From Sulfurimonas sp. (GTDB lineage: Bacteria; Campylobacterota; Campylobacteria; Campylobacterales; Sulfurimonadaceae), in the NCBI GenBank assembly GCA_003978475.1, contig QNZR01000173.1:1-14356 (forward strand): a stretch of 14,356 bases of DNA. The letters are read 5' to 3'. Each line of letters opens with the position of its first letter. Positions within the stretch are counted from its first letter, which is position 1. The translations under genes were made by a program, and so were the position numbers. This document shows, one piece after another, positions 1 through 7,633 of the stretch. The notes beneath the pieces are model-generated. The model was not told the DNA's origin, did no database searches, and saw nothing but the letters and a program-made list of their open reading frames with translations.

Positions 1-825
1 TATCGTAAATTAGCGCGGCAGTATCACCCCGACGTTAACAAGGAGGCAGGTGCAGAAGAGAAGTTTAAGGAGATTAACGCCGCGTACGAGGTTTTAAGCG
101 ATAAAGAGAAGCGTGCCAAGTATGATCAGTATGGCGATGCCATGTTTGGTGGTCAGAATTTCCATGATTTTGCACAGGGTCAGGGTGCCGGTGTTGATCT
201 GGATGAGATCTTGCGCAATATTTTTGGCGGTGGCGGCGGTGGATTCAGCAGTGGCGGCTTCAGCAGCTCCGGTGGATTTAGCGGAAGTTTTGGCGGCGGC
301 GGTTTTGCGTCGCAACAGAGTATGAATCTTGATATTGAAGTCAATGTTACGGTTCCCTTTCATGTTGCAGTCCTTGGCGGCAAACATTCCGTCTCCCTGC
401 AGGGAGAGAGTTTTGATATTAAAATTCCTGCCGGTATTAAAGCCGGAGAAAAGCTTAGAGTTCGCGGTAAAGGAAAGTCCTCAGGAGGACAACGCGGGGA
501 TCTGTACCTTAAAATACATGTAGCTCCCAGCAGTGAATATGAACGTGAGGGTGATGATCTCATTAAAACATTTGATGTCTCTTTGCATAATGCCCTGTTT
601 GGTGGAAAAATTGCCATCAGCACGCTTGAAAAAGAAATTAAATTGAAAATTCCTGAAAATACGAAAAACGGGCAGCGTTTTCGAGTAAAAGGGATGGGGG
701 TAAAAAATCGTAAGAGTGGTGAACGGGGCGATCTGTATCTACAAGCCAATATTGTTCTGCCTAAAGTTAGTGATTTAGATGACGATCTTGTAGAAATGAT
801 GAAAACGAAACTTCCCAAGGAGTAG
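1..825 (+). CDS. cbpA: CbpA/DnaJ-type co-chaperone (class II, no zinc finger), 5' end missing
   Basis: J-domain co-chaperone that stimulates the ATPase of cytoplasmic DnaK and delivers client proteins to it. The frame is open from base 1. The visible protein starts inside the J domain at YRKLARQYHPDV with the diagnostic HPD tripeptide, then EINAAYEVLSD and KRAKYDQYG. A Gly/Phe/Ser-rich linker follows (about visible residues 70-105), then two beta-rich client-binding domains: the first includes IKIPAGIKAGEKLRVRGKG, the second IKLKIPENTKNGQRFRVKG. No CxxCxGxG repeats are present, so this is a CbpA-like class II protein rather than classical DnaJ. By family comparison about 20-25 N-terminal residues lie upstream of the window. 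The gene ends three bases before hspR, whose ribosome binding site (AAGGAG, 817-822) lies inside its last codons. A cbpA-hspR pair is a known Campylobacter/Helicobacter arrangement, and its promoter should lie upstream. Confidence 0.95.
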   Translation, partial: YRKLARQYHPDVNKEAGAEEKFKEINAAYEVLSDKEKRAKYDQYGDAMFGGQNFHDFAQGQGAGVDLDEILRNIFGGGGGGFSSGGFSSSGGFSGSFGGGGFASQQSMNLDIEVNVTVPFHVAVLGGKHSVSLQGESFDIKIPAGIKAGEKLRVRGKGKSSGGQRGDLYLKIHVAPSSEYEREGDDLIKTFDVSLHNALFGGKIAISTLEKEIKLKIPENTKNGQRFRVKGMGVKNRKSGERGDLYLQANIVLPKVSDLDDDLVEMMKTKLPKE

Positions 826-828
826 AAC

Positions 829-1206
829 ATGCACCATTATGATGAACCGGTTTATCTCATTAGCATTGTTGCTAAGATTTTGGACATTCATCCGCAGACG
901 CTGCGCCAATACGAGCGGGAGAATCTGATTACCCCCTCACGATCAAATGGAAGAATTCGTCTCTATTCGCAACGCGATATTGACAAAATCAAGATGATAC
1001 TGCGTCTGACACGCGAGTTGGGAGTCAATTTGGCAGGTGTCGATATTGCGATTCGCCTTAAAGAGCAGATAGAAGTGATGGAGCAGGAGATTGCCGAATT
1101 ACGGCATGCACTGGCAGTGACGCGCAATAGCGGCAGTGTGCCGCCTGAAAAATCGCTAGTAACAAAACGAAGTGTCTATGAAATGATTATTTTTGAAGAA
1201 GACTAG
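829..1206 (+). CDS. hspR: HspR, MerR-family heat-shock repressor
   Basis: DNA-binding repressor of chaperone genes. In the family it binds HAIR-type inverted repeats and its activity is tied to DnaK or CbpA. The 125-residue protein opens with a MerR helix-turn-helix (about residues 8-30, YLISIVAKILDIHPQTLRQY), followed by the wing NGRIRLYSQRDIDKI (40-54), where RLYS corresponds to the usual R-Y/R-Y motif. A helical, probably coiled-coil segment (about 73-97) would mediate dimerisation. The ATG has a strong AAGGAG six bases upstream, and only three bases separate it from the cbpA stop, so the two are translated as one operon and HspR probably autoregulates it. No HAIR-like site was found in this window; the operator would lie upstream of cbpA. 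Downstream, murA converges with a 10-base gap. Confidence 0.94.
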   Translation: MHHYDEPVYLISIVAKILDIHPQTLRQYERENLITPSRSNGRIRLYSQRDIDKIKMILRLTRELGVNLAGVDIAIRLKEQIEVMEQEIAELRHALAVTRNSGSVPPEKSLVTKRSVYEMIIFEED

Positions 1207-1216
1207 CGTAGCAGAT

Positions 1217-2479
1217 TTACTCTTTTAAGCGTTTAATGTGTGCTCCTAATGTCTGCAATTTCTCCTCGAGTTTCTCGTACCCTCGATCCAGATGATAAAT
1301 ACGGTGGATATCGGTTTCTCCTTCAGCAACGAGTGCGGCAAGAACAAGCGCGCTGGATGCCCGTAAATCGGTAGCCATAACATCAGTTCCGGAGAGTTTG
1401 GTAGGCCCCGTAATGGTGGCAATGTGTCCGCTGAGTTTAATGTCAGCACCCAGACGCTGTAGTTCGCTGACGTGCATAAAACGGTTTTCAAATAAACGTT
1501 CTTCAATTGTCGAAGTTCCCGATGCTTGAGTGCATAGCGCCATAAACTGTGCCTGCATGTCGGTGGGAAATCCAGGGTACTCCTGTGTCGTGATGGTGAC
1601 CGGTTTGATGGTTTCTGCCGGATGAATGGTGATGGTGCGCTCGCCAATATCACAATAAAATCCCATCTCTTCAAGTTTGGCAATGACGGTTTCAAGATGA
1701 GCCGGGCACACTCCCGTTAATGTCAGTGTGGAATTGGTAATGGCAGCGGCACACAGATAGGTTCCTGCTTCAATGCGATCGGGGATAACATGAAAAGGTA
1801 CCATTTCCAGTAGTGCCCTGTCGGTGCCGTGAATACTTAAGTAGGCGCTACCGACACCCTCAATGACAATGCCACTTTGGCGCAGTACGTTACATAACTG
1901 CACCACTTCGGGTTCGCGCGCGGCATTGGTAATGGTTGTGGTGCCGCGAGCCAGCGCCGCTGCCATAATAATATTGGCAGTTCCGGTAACCGTGATTTTA
2001 TCAAATACAATGGCAGCTCCGACAAGACCATCGGGTGCTTCGGCAACAACATAGCCACTTTTAATGGTAATGGTCGCGCCCATTTTTTCCAAGGCTTTCA
2101 GGTGAAGGTCAATCGGACGTTGTCCAATGGCACACCCACCGGGAAGGGAAACTTCACAATGTCCAAAACGTGTGAGTAGGGGACCCAGTACCAGAATGGA
2201 AGCCCGCATGGTTTTGACAATGTCATAGGTGGCTTTGGTATCGGTAAGACAGCAGGTGTCAATGGTAATGCGGTGATCTTCAAAGCTACAGGCTGCACCC
2301 AGATGTTGTAGTAGTTTTAAGAGTGTTTTAATATCAACGACCTCGGGAACATTGCCGATATGAACCGGAGTTTTTGAGAGTAGCGTCATGGCAATTAGCG
2401 GTAGTGACGCATTTTTGGCTCCTGAGATAGGGATGTTTCCGTGAAGTGGTGTCTGACCTTGTAGCTGCAAATAGTCCAT
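1217..2479 (-). CDS. murA: UDP-N-acetylglucosamine 1-carboxyvinyltransferase MurA
   Basis: Cytoplasmic enzyme of the first committed step of peptidoglycan synthesis; it transfers enolpyruvate from PEP to UDP-GlcNAc. At 420 residues it has the usual family length. Visible key residues are SGAKN with Lys22/Asn23, RASILVLGP (92-100), the active-site loop LPGGCAIGQRPIDL with catalytic Cys116 (Cys115 in E. coli numbering), DRIEAGTYL (234-242) and YPGFPTDMQAQ with the catalytic-base Asp307. Having Cys rather than Asp in the loop predicts the ordinary, fosfomycin-sensitive type (inference). The start is an ATG preceded on the minus strand by AGGATA and by a TATAAT box about 27 bases upstream, so it probably has its own promoter although it lies 71 bases downstream of the same-strand adenylate-forming enzyme. 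It converges with hspR. Confidence 0.97.
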   Translation of the reverse strand: MDYLQLQGQTPLHGNIPISGAKNASLPLIAMTLLSKTPVHIGNVPEVVDIKTLLKLLQHLGAACSFEDHRITIDTCCLTDTKATYDIVKTMRASILVLGPLLTRFGHCEVSLPGGCAIGQRPIDLHLKALEKMGATITIKSGYVVAEAPDGLVGAAIVFDKITVTGTANIIMAAALARGTTTITNAAREPEVVQLCNVLRQSGIVIEGVGSAYLSIHGTDRALLEMVPFHVIPDRIEAGTYLCAAAITNSTLTLTGVCPAHLETVIAKLEEMGFYCDIGERTITIHPAETIKPVTITTQEYPGFPTDMQAQFMALCTQASGTSTIEERLFENRFMHVSELQRLGADIKLSGHIATITGPTKLSGTDVMATDLRASSALVLAALVAEGETDIHRIYHLDRGYEKLEEKLQTLGAHIKRLKE

Positions 2480-2505
2480 ATCTATCCTAATGAAAAAAGT
2501 ACGGT

Positions 2506-2511
2506 ATTATA
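2506..2511 (-). promoter_or_regulatory. Predicted -10 box of the murA promoter
   Basis: Minus-strand TATAAT in the 71-base gap between the adenylate-forming enzyme and murA. It places a transcript start near 2499, with an about 20-base leader containing AGGATA. No good -35 box is seen, which is normal for Campylobacterota sigma70 promoters. The box lies in the palindrome TATTATAATA, so a second TATAAT occurs on the plus strand (2508-2513), where no gene follows in sense. Confidence 0.55.
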
Positions 2512-2550
2512 ATCAAGCTATTATTAAATTTGAGAATGTTCAATGGCGGT

Positions 2551-3954
2551 TTATGTCAGTGATGCCGTTGTATGGCGAAAGCGTTCAATATCTAAAGACT
2601 GCTTGCAGATGACACGTTTACCTCGCGGTGTTTTGTCAATGCGTTCAACGATGTTAAGGTCAAAGTCAATCCCTCCTTGCAGCAGTGTTGTCATTTTTTC
2701 GGCGATGGCATTGGGATTGGACGGTGTTCCTTCCAAAAGTACGGTGACTTTTCCCGGCTCGCTTTGAATGTATTGAACCGCATGAATATCATCAGCAACA
2801 AAGTGTCCCTTCTTGGAGGTAGTCGTCGCCGAGGTCATGGCAGTAATAGAGATGAGTCGATGGTCTTTTGTCACCAGAAAATCCTGTATGCGCCCCTCAA
2901 TGTGTGTGACACCTTTGACGACGCTGCTTTGGGGATAATACGTTACAGTACCGGTTGCATGATCGGCAGTCTGGTAGTTAATAAAGGGCATAACAAAATT
3001 ATCGAAACTGGTAGTTATTATCTCTTCATTCACTATACGTACCAAGCCATAGGATGCCAAAAAACGGTATGATTCGTCATTAATGCGATAGGCAATCGCA
3101 CTGCGTTCCGTATGACCGTAATGCGTCAATACCTTAGTGTCAAAATATTCTTGTAGGGTACGTAACTCTTCTTGATACAGGGTTTCAGATGCCAGTATGA
3201 TCCCCTCCAGCGGTATGGCGGTAAGATGATGTTTTTTAGACTGTTTCATAAAGCTCAACACCGCACTGGGATATCCAATAAAAAACTTAGGTTTAAATTT
3301 TAACGCTTTGGTGTAAATTTTGGGAAAAATATCGGAGTTCATGTAGCTGCTGCAAAGATAGAGATAGTTGTCAACGGGTTCATACTCCCAGTAGGTGTTT
3401 CTATGGGGTTTAAAGATCTCCCGTCCTCGTGAGAGCAGCGCACGATCCCGATAGCGGTAACCGATTTGGGAAAAAATGTAGTTGTTGTAAGCTTTCTCCT
3501 TGGCACGGGAGGAGGCGGGTAAAAAGTATTGTGTCGGTGTTGAAAGGGATCCTCCGGAGTAATAGGCTACCGGTGTTTCTGCCACATTACTGTGGAGATT
3601 TGCAATATGGGTCTTAATGTCTTCTTTGTGTAGTGTGGGAAATTGCGCAATATCTTCAGGAGATTTGAAATCTTTGGCGCTTAGACCGTACTCGCGAAAA
3701 CGCTTCTGATAATAGGGAATATGTTGCTCGGCAAACAGGAGCGTCTCAAGTGTTTTGTTGTAAATAAAATCCAGCTGAAACTGAGTGTCGGCAGCTTCAA
3801 ACTCCCGTAGAAGCGTCTCATGAATACTGTAATGTTTTCCAAAACGAATGGAGAGAGGAATACTGCCGTACACCGAACCCAAAAATGTCTTTAGAGACTG
3901 GGGAAAACGGTAATAGACCTCCTTATATTGATGCAATATCTCTTCAAACGTCAC
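2551..3954 (-). CDS. PaaK/CapK-family adenylate-forming enzyme (phenylacetate-CoA ligase-like)
   Basis: Member of the ANL adenylating superfamily, closest in layout to the PaaK/CapK (phenylacetate-CoA ligase, coenzyme F390 synthetase-like) branch; the substrate cannot be told from sequence. 467 residues. Landmarks in order: HIPYYQKRF (78-86) and a FPTLHKEDI segment (105-113) typical of this branch; a phosphate-loop region SGGSLSTPTQ (133-142); YPSAVLSFMK (228-237); ASETLY (255-260); YGHTE (279-283), the conserved YGxTE; YQTAD (327-331) in place of Y-x-T-G-D; GRIQDFL (354-360); and a C-terminal PRGKR (443-447) with the expected lysine. Loop and YxTGD motifs deviate from consensus. The start is a GTG with AAAGG about nine bases upstream. 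CapK-like proteins are often linked to envelope or capsule genes; the neighbour here is murA. Substrate unknown. Confidence 0.83.
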   Translation of the reverse strand: MTFEEILHQYKEVYYRFPQSLKTFLGSVYGSIPLSIRFGKHYSIHETLLREFEAADTQFQLDFIYNKTLETLLFAEQHIPYYQKRFREYGLSAKDFKSPEDIAQFPTLHKEDIKTHIANLHSNVAETPVAYYSGGSLSTPTQYFLPASSRAKEKAYNNYIFSQIGYRYRDRALLSRGREIFKPHRNTYWEYEPVDNYLYLCSSYMNSDIFPKIYTKALKFKPKFFIGYPSAVLSFMKQSKKHHLTAIPLEGIILASETLYQEELRTLQEYFDTKVLTHYGHTERSAIAYRINDESYRFLASYGLVRIVNEEIITTSFDNFVMPFINYQTADHATGTVTYYPQSSVVKGVTHIEGRIQDFLVTKDHRLISITAMTSATTTSKKGHFVADDIHAVQYIQSEPGKVTVLLEGTPSNPNAIAEKMTTLLQGGIDFDLNIVERIDKTPRGKRVICKQSLDIERFRHTTASLT

Positions 3955-4009
3955 GAAAAAAAACCTTTATCTCTCTAGTGTGTCGAATTTTATACAAAAA
4001 GTCATTAAG

Positions 4010-4067
4010 ATTATATAAAATTCCTTGTGGCAATGATATTATAGAGATAATATAAAGCTGCTATAAT
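4010..4067. promoter_or_regulatory. Divergent promoter region with -10 boxes on both strands
   Basis: The AT-rich 140-base gap between two divergent genes (3955-4094) holds several -10 boxes. On the plus strand, TGC-TATAAT at 4059-4067 is an extended -10 that would start the 4095 gene with an about 20-base leader carrying AAGGA (4085-4089). On the minus strand, TATAAT boxes at 4010-4015 and 4038-4043 could serve the adenylate-forming enzyme. No convincing -35 boxes are seen. Because the region is very AT-rich, which minus-strand box is used is unclear. Confidence 0.5.
4036..4053. repeat. 18-base inverted repeat in the divergent intergenic region
   Basis: Perfect 7-base arms ATATTAT and ATAATAT with loop AGAG. 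It covers one minus-strand -10 candidate (4038-4043) and lies just upstream of the plus-strand extended -10, so it is placed like an operator. In such AT-rich DNA a chance origin is quite possible. Confidence 0.4.
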
Positions 4068-4094
4068 ACATGTAAATTATATATAAGGATTGTT

Positions 4095-4514
4095 GTGAGC
4101 TCTGCACTGGATCGACTGAAACATCTGACGGCGAGAATGACGAGCTATGAGCTCTCCCGAAAAGAAAATGTAAAAGCATTGGAAGCGTTGTATGACAAAC
4201 TGCTGATCAGTGATAAAGTCGCTGCTTTTGAAGATCTTTTTGCCTTTAAGGCAATGAATCTTTCGGGCATTTCACTCAATAGTGAGAGCCTCGGTGCCAT
4301 AAAGGAGAAAAAGTATGTTCAAATCATTGCGATTACGTATGACAGCACCAGTAAGGTCAAAAACAAAAACAGCTCTTTGGGTTATTTTGGACGTTCCGAA
4401 AAAATTGATGCTGCTTTAAAAAACGAGATTGTCGCTTTTGTATTGCGGTGGCGTTTTGAGAAGAGTTTTATGACATTGGAACATTATCATGATATGATCA
4501 ACACACTAAAGTAG
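4095..4514 (+). CDS. Hypothetical protein, 139 residues
   Basis: I do not recognise this protein. It appears soluble: no signal peptide or membrane segment, many charged residues, and a mostly helical N-terminus (SALDRLKHLTARM, then KENVKALEALYDKLL, residues 2-36). A more mixed middle contains KKYVQIIAITYDSTSK (about 71-86) and a basic KNKNSSLGYFGRSEK stretch (about 88-102). The C-terminus is helical and aromatic-rich (VLRWRFEKSFMTLEHYHDM). Translation starts at a GTG with AAGGA about five bases upstream, and an extended -10 promoter lies about 30 bases before it. The gene is followed after nine bases by a membrane-protein gene and then an exonuclease gene, so it is likely the first gene of a three-gene operon. 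Codon use resembles its neighbours, with no sign of foreign origin. Confidence 0.75.
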   Translation: MSSALDRLKHLTARMTSYELSRKENVKALEALYDKLLISDKVAAFEDLFAFKAMNLSGISLNSESLGAIKEKKYVQIIAITYDSTSKVKNKNSSLGYFGRSEKIDAALKNEIVAFVLRWRFEKSFMTLEHYHDMINTLK

Positions 4515-4523
4515 CTAACAGAT

Positions 4524-5060
4524 ATGCGGTATGCACTTTTTTTGATATGGCTGCGTTGGGCGGTATGGGTCACTCTTTTTAGTTTGCTGAGTGCGGTGCT
4601 GCTGGCTGTGGGGGTAACGCTGTTTTTTTATCTTGCCAAAGGGGCGGTAGCATTACAGGAAGAAACTGTGTATGCACTTAAAGATATCGGCATGTTTTGG
4701 TTTGGTGTTTTTTGGAGTCTGATGTTGCCCATAGGTATGTTTTTGGGAATGAAACAGCTCTTTGTTCGAGGCAGTGACGGCTACAAACTGCAGCAGTATA
4801 CCTGTGACAAGAAGCCGATGGAAAGCGTTAGTTACAATGACCTGCTTAAGCCGTGGCGAAAGTGGCTGTTTCTAATGGTTTGGGGTGTCGCAGCAGGCAT
4901 CATACTGATGATGGCACTGCAGTTTGCAGTGCGTGGCGAGGTAGCGCTTGTACGGTGGTGGAGCGGTTATTCGTTATATATGCTGCTGATGCTCTCCTCG
5001 TGGGCGACTCTTGCTCTTATGGTGAAACGATGCCCTTCGATTGAGATGGAACGATGCTGA
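4524..5060 (+). CDS. Four-helix integral membrane protein of unknown function
   Basis: 178-residue inner-membrane protein with no family I can name. Four hydrophobic helices are visible: about residues 12-38, 55-77, 112-135 and 146-166. The loop between helices 2 and 3 (about 78-111) is polar and contains one Cys (QQYTCDKK); positive charges there and just after helix 4 (KRCP) suggest a cytoplasmic loop and both termini inside. It is very rich in Trp, Leu and Met. No strong ribosome binding site precedes the ATG, which lies nine bases after the previous stop, so translation is probably coupled. Its last codons overlap the start of the exonuclease gene by seven bases. That packing argues the three genes are co-expressed, but gives no firm function. 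Confidence 0.78.
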   Translation: MRYALFLIWLRWAVWVTLFSLLSAVLLAVGVTLFFYLAKGAVALQEETVYALKDIGMFWFGVFWSLMLPIGMFLGMKQLFVRGSDGYKLQQYTCDKKPMESVSYNDLLKPWRKWLFLMVWGVAAGIILMMALQFAVRGEVALVRWWSGYSLYMLLMLSSWATLALMVKRCPSIEMERC

Positions 5061-5767
5061 TCTACTTGGATGTCGAGACGACAGGTTTGGCAGAAGGAGA
5101 CCGCATTTGTGCTCTAGGAGCAATTGGAGTCGAAGCAGACCGGGTATCGGTATGCGGTGAATTGATACACCCGCAACAAAAAATCCGAGCCGACTCCATG
5201 ATGATTCATCACATTACCAATGAGATGGTTAAGCAAGAAAGTACCTTTGACAAATCTTCGGTATTGCCGTGGTTGCAAGAGCGCAATCACAGCGATCACA
5301 CGCTTGTACTGCATCACAGCAGTTTTGACATGACGATGCTTCAAAAAGAGGGCTTTGTGTGGCAGGGAAAAATCATTGATACACTACGGTGCACCCAACA
5401 TCTGATTCCCGATTGTGACCAGTTTTCATTGCAGTTTTTACGGTATGAGTTACAGCTTTACAAAACCGAAGAGTCTATGGCGACTTCTTTGGGTATTACC
5501 ATTCAACCTCACCATGCGCTAAGTGATGCGTTGCATGTCAAGTTGCTGTATGAGTATTTAAGAGCTTTGGCGGATGAGAATACATTGCTGTTGCTTACCC
5601 AGACGCCGGTGCTCATACAAAAATTTCCTTTTGGAAAATATCAGGGGCGTTATATTGAAGAAATCGTCATGTACGACAGCGGATATGTTCAGTGGTTACG
5701 GCAACAGCTCGATGAAACGCAGGAAGATCTGCACCATAGTTTGGATCATTATCTGTCGCTGTTATAG
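5054..5767 (+). CDS. DEDDh-type 3'-5' exonuclease with extra C-terminal domain
   Basis: DnaQ-like exonuclease, expected to remove nucleotides from 3' ends of DNA or RNA using two metal ions. The three Exo motifs are intact: ExoI LDVETTG with Asp6 and Glu8, ExoII HHSSFDMTML with Asp92, and ExoIII HHALSDALH with His153 and Asp158. The catalytic domain ends at about residue 170. Residues about 189-217 (FPFGKYQGRYIEEI, then SGYVQWLRQQL) form a separate module resembling the small GKYxGxxlxE...YxxWL domain (DUF3820-like) found behind some bacterial exonuclease domains. It is a stand-alone protein, not fused to a polymerase or helicase, so it need not be the replicative epsilon subunit. It starts inside the membrane-protein gene and is last in that operon. 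The precise substrate is unknown. Confidence 0.9.
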   Translation: MLIYLDVETTGLAEGDRICALGAIGVEADRVSVCGELIHPQQKIRADSMMIHHITNEMVKQESTFDKSSVLPWLQERNHSDHTLVLHHSSFDMTMLQKEGFVWQGKIIDTLRCTQHLIPDCDQFSLQFLRYELQLYKTEESMATSLGITIQPHHALSDALHVKLLYEYLRALADENTLLLLTQTPVLIQKFPFGKYQGRYIEEIVMYDSGYVQWLRQQLDETQEDLHHSLDHYLSLL

Positions 5768-5773
5768 TATAAT
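5768..5773 (+). promoter_or_regulatory. Predicted -10 box before the MscS-type channel gene
   Basis: TATAAT begins on the base after the exonuclease stop codon and lies 30 bases before the channel ATG. A start near 5780 would give an about 24-base leader containing AAAGGGG (5787-5793). There is no clear -35 box, as usual in this group. Confidence 0.5.
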
Positions 5774-5803
5774 GCCATATCATTTTAAAGGGGTGCTCTC
5801 ATC

Positions 5804-7633
5804 ATGATACTATATCGATGGTTGTGGCTGCTGCTTCTTGTGAATATGTTTATTGCGCCACTGTATGCAAATGATTTCATTGATGACTTTATTGCCGAAC
5901 AGATTGAAACGGAAAAGAAATTTTTAGATCAAAACTTAAGCAGTGATGCCATTGAAGCACTCATAGAAGTGCAGCATCACGCGTATCGTAACTTTTTTTT
6001 AAAACTTATTTCACAAAAACAGAAGCTGACGCCCTGGCGCAATCCGTATGCCGACGAGATTGCCGTATTGCAACGCCGGATGGTGATTAATCAGCAGCGC
6101 AATAATACCAAAGCATACCAGCGTGATGCCATCAAGGTGGCGACCTACAAACTTTTAGCGCATATCCGCCAAACCGTTTATGAGCTTATTGAGGCAACGA
6201 AATATACCGATGAAATCGCTTTTTACAAAGCGGTTGACACCCTTATAGCAACGCGTCACGAACAGGAGAAGCGTATTGATATATCAGCCTACCGACATCT
6301 ACTCAGCAACCGTGAAGGTAATGGTATGGTACAGAAAATTCGGGAGAATCTGTTAGAATATGAAGCCGTATTAAATGTTAGCAATACGTTCAGTTCGGAG
6401 TTGGTACGTTACAAAAAACCCATTTACGATGCCATAAAACTGTCATCATTTGGACTGATTTCGCTGGGTTATAAAATTAATAGCAGTGCTTTGGGTGAAC
6501 TGGTTAACGGTATGATTGCCTGGAGTGGACTCAATAGTGCCAAGATGGTTTTTATTGTACTTATTTTACTGATGGCGTACGGCATACGCAAGCTGATTGT
6601 CTCGCTTACTAGTATTATCTTGCAGAACTTTTTTGAGAGATCGACGGATATCGCCTATATTATTCAAAGTGTTTCGCGTGTCTTGAGTCTGATTATGATT
6701 ACTGTCACACTCGATATTGTGCTCGAGATCTATGCCGGATTTTCGGAAGTCCTGTGGTTGGACAGAACCTTCAGTATTATCTACACCGTATTGATTACCT
6801 ATTTGATACATCGTCTCTTAAATGCGGTGGCAAGCGTCAAAATGGAGCATTTCAGACGGTCACAGTATTTACGTCAGGAAGTCATTAACCTGGCACTTCG
6901 TGTCATTAATGTCATTATTTATTTTGTCGGATTTATTGTTATTTTGAAACTCTTTGATGTCGATTTGAGTGCTATTCTATCGGGTCTTGGTATTGGGGGA
7001 TTTGCCGTAGCATTTGCGGCAAAAGACACCATTGCCAACTTTTTTGGGTCGGTCTCCATTTTAATGGGGGATCTGTTTGAGCAGGGAGACTGGATCGAAG
7101 TAGACGGCTATGAAGGCACGGTGATTGAGATTGGCTTGCGGGCAACAACCATACGAACGTTTGATAACGCCATGATTGCCATTCCCAATTTTAAACTGGC
7201 AGATAACGGATTGAAAAACTGGAGCAAGCGGCAGTTGGGACGACGCATCAAAATGCACATCGGTGTGACCTATGAGTCTGATTTTCAGGATATCAAAAAT
7301 GCCGTTGAGCAGATTCGGCAAATGCTCATAGCTCATGAGGGAATTTCCAATACCAATGAAGCGCTCTCGCACGCAGAACGGTATGCCAAACTGGTTTCCA
7401 AAGAGGACTATAAAGGGATTAAGCGCAATATTTTAGTCTACATGGATCGTTTTTCCGATTCGAGTATTGATATTTTGGTCTACTGTTTCAGCAAGTCGGT
7501 TGTCTGGAATGAATGGTTGGCGGTTAAAGAAGATGTTATGTATAAGATTGCTACAATTTTAGAACAAAATCATTTAAGTTTTGCCTACCCGGCAATGGCA
7601 ATACATTATGTGAATGATGAGGATGAAAAATGA
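5804..7633 (+). CDS. MscS-family mechanosensitive ion channel, large form
   Basis: Mechanosensitive channel of the inner membrane that would release solutes on hypo-osmotic shock. At 609 residues it is about twice the length of E. coli MscS. An N-terminal signal peptide (1-23, ending PLYA-ND) precedes a polar, helix-rich, probably periplasmic domain to about residue 220. Four hydrophobic segments follow (about 247-265, 285-310, 322-340, 362-385), then the pore helix LSGLGIGGFAVAFAAKD (about 391-407), a Gly/Ala-patterned TM3. The MscS beta domain contains GDLFEQGDWIEVDG, GTVIEIGLRATTIRT and IAIPN; a cytoplasmic alpha/beta domain follows. The ATG is preceded by AAAGGGG and a TATAAT directly after the upstream stop. 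Its stop overlaps the next ATG (ATGA), linking it to the receiver-like gene and rsmD. Confidence 0.93.
   Translation: MILYRWLWLLLLVNMFIAPLYANDFIDDFIAEQIETEKKFLDQNLSSDAIEALIEVQHHAYRNFFLKLISQKQKLTPWRNPYADEIAVLQRRMVINQQRNNTKAYQRDAIKVATYKLLAHIRQTVYELIEATKYTDEIAFYKAVDTLIATRHEQEKRIDISAYRHLLSNREGNGMVQKIRENLLEYEAVLNVSNTFSSELVRYKKPIYDAIKLSSFGLISLGYKINSSALGELVNGMIAWSGLNSAKMVFIVLILLMAYGIRKLIVSLTSIILQNFFERSTDIAYIIQSVSRVLSLIMITVTLDIVLEIYAGFSEVLWLDRTFSIIYTVLITYLIHRLLNAVASVKMEHFRRSQYLRQEVINLALRVINVIIYFVGFIVILKLFDVDLSAILSGLGIGGFAVAFAAKDTIANFFGSVSILMGDLFEQGDWIEVDGYEGTVIEIGLRATTIRTFDNAMIAIPNFKLADNGLKNWSKRQLGRRIKMHIGVTYESDFQDIKNAVEQIRQMLIAHEGISNTNEALSHAERYAKLVSKEDYKGIKRNILVYMDRFSDSSIDILVYCFSKSVVWNEWLAVKEDVMYKIATILEQNHLSFAYPAMAIHYVNDEDEK

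Noticed and set aside
217..306. GGC/GGT-rich repetitive DNA
   Set aside because: It encodes the Gly/Phe/Ser linker normal for DnaJ-family proteins and is not an independent repeat element.
360..830. 156-codon open frame on the minus strand opposite cbpA
   Set aside because: It lies wholly antisense to a well-supported chaperone frame, has low-complexity Ser/Arg/Pro content and no ribosome binding site or family resemblance.
1524..1530. CTTGAGT, half of a HAIR-like HspR site
   Set aside because: No matching ACTCAAG arm lies at the required spacing and it sits inside the murA coding region.
1246..1695. 149-codon minus-strand frame within murA
   Set aside because: It is in an alternative frame of the clearly conserved MurA, with basic, Pro/Arg-rich shadow composition.
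2508..2513. Plus-strand TATAAT opposite the murA promoter
   Set aside because: It results from the palindrome TATTATAATA; only antisense sequence follows, so there is no support for a separate promoter.
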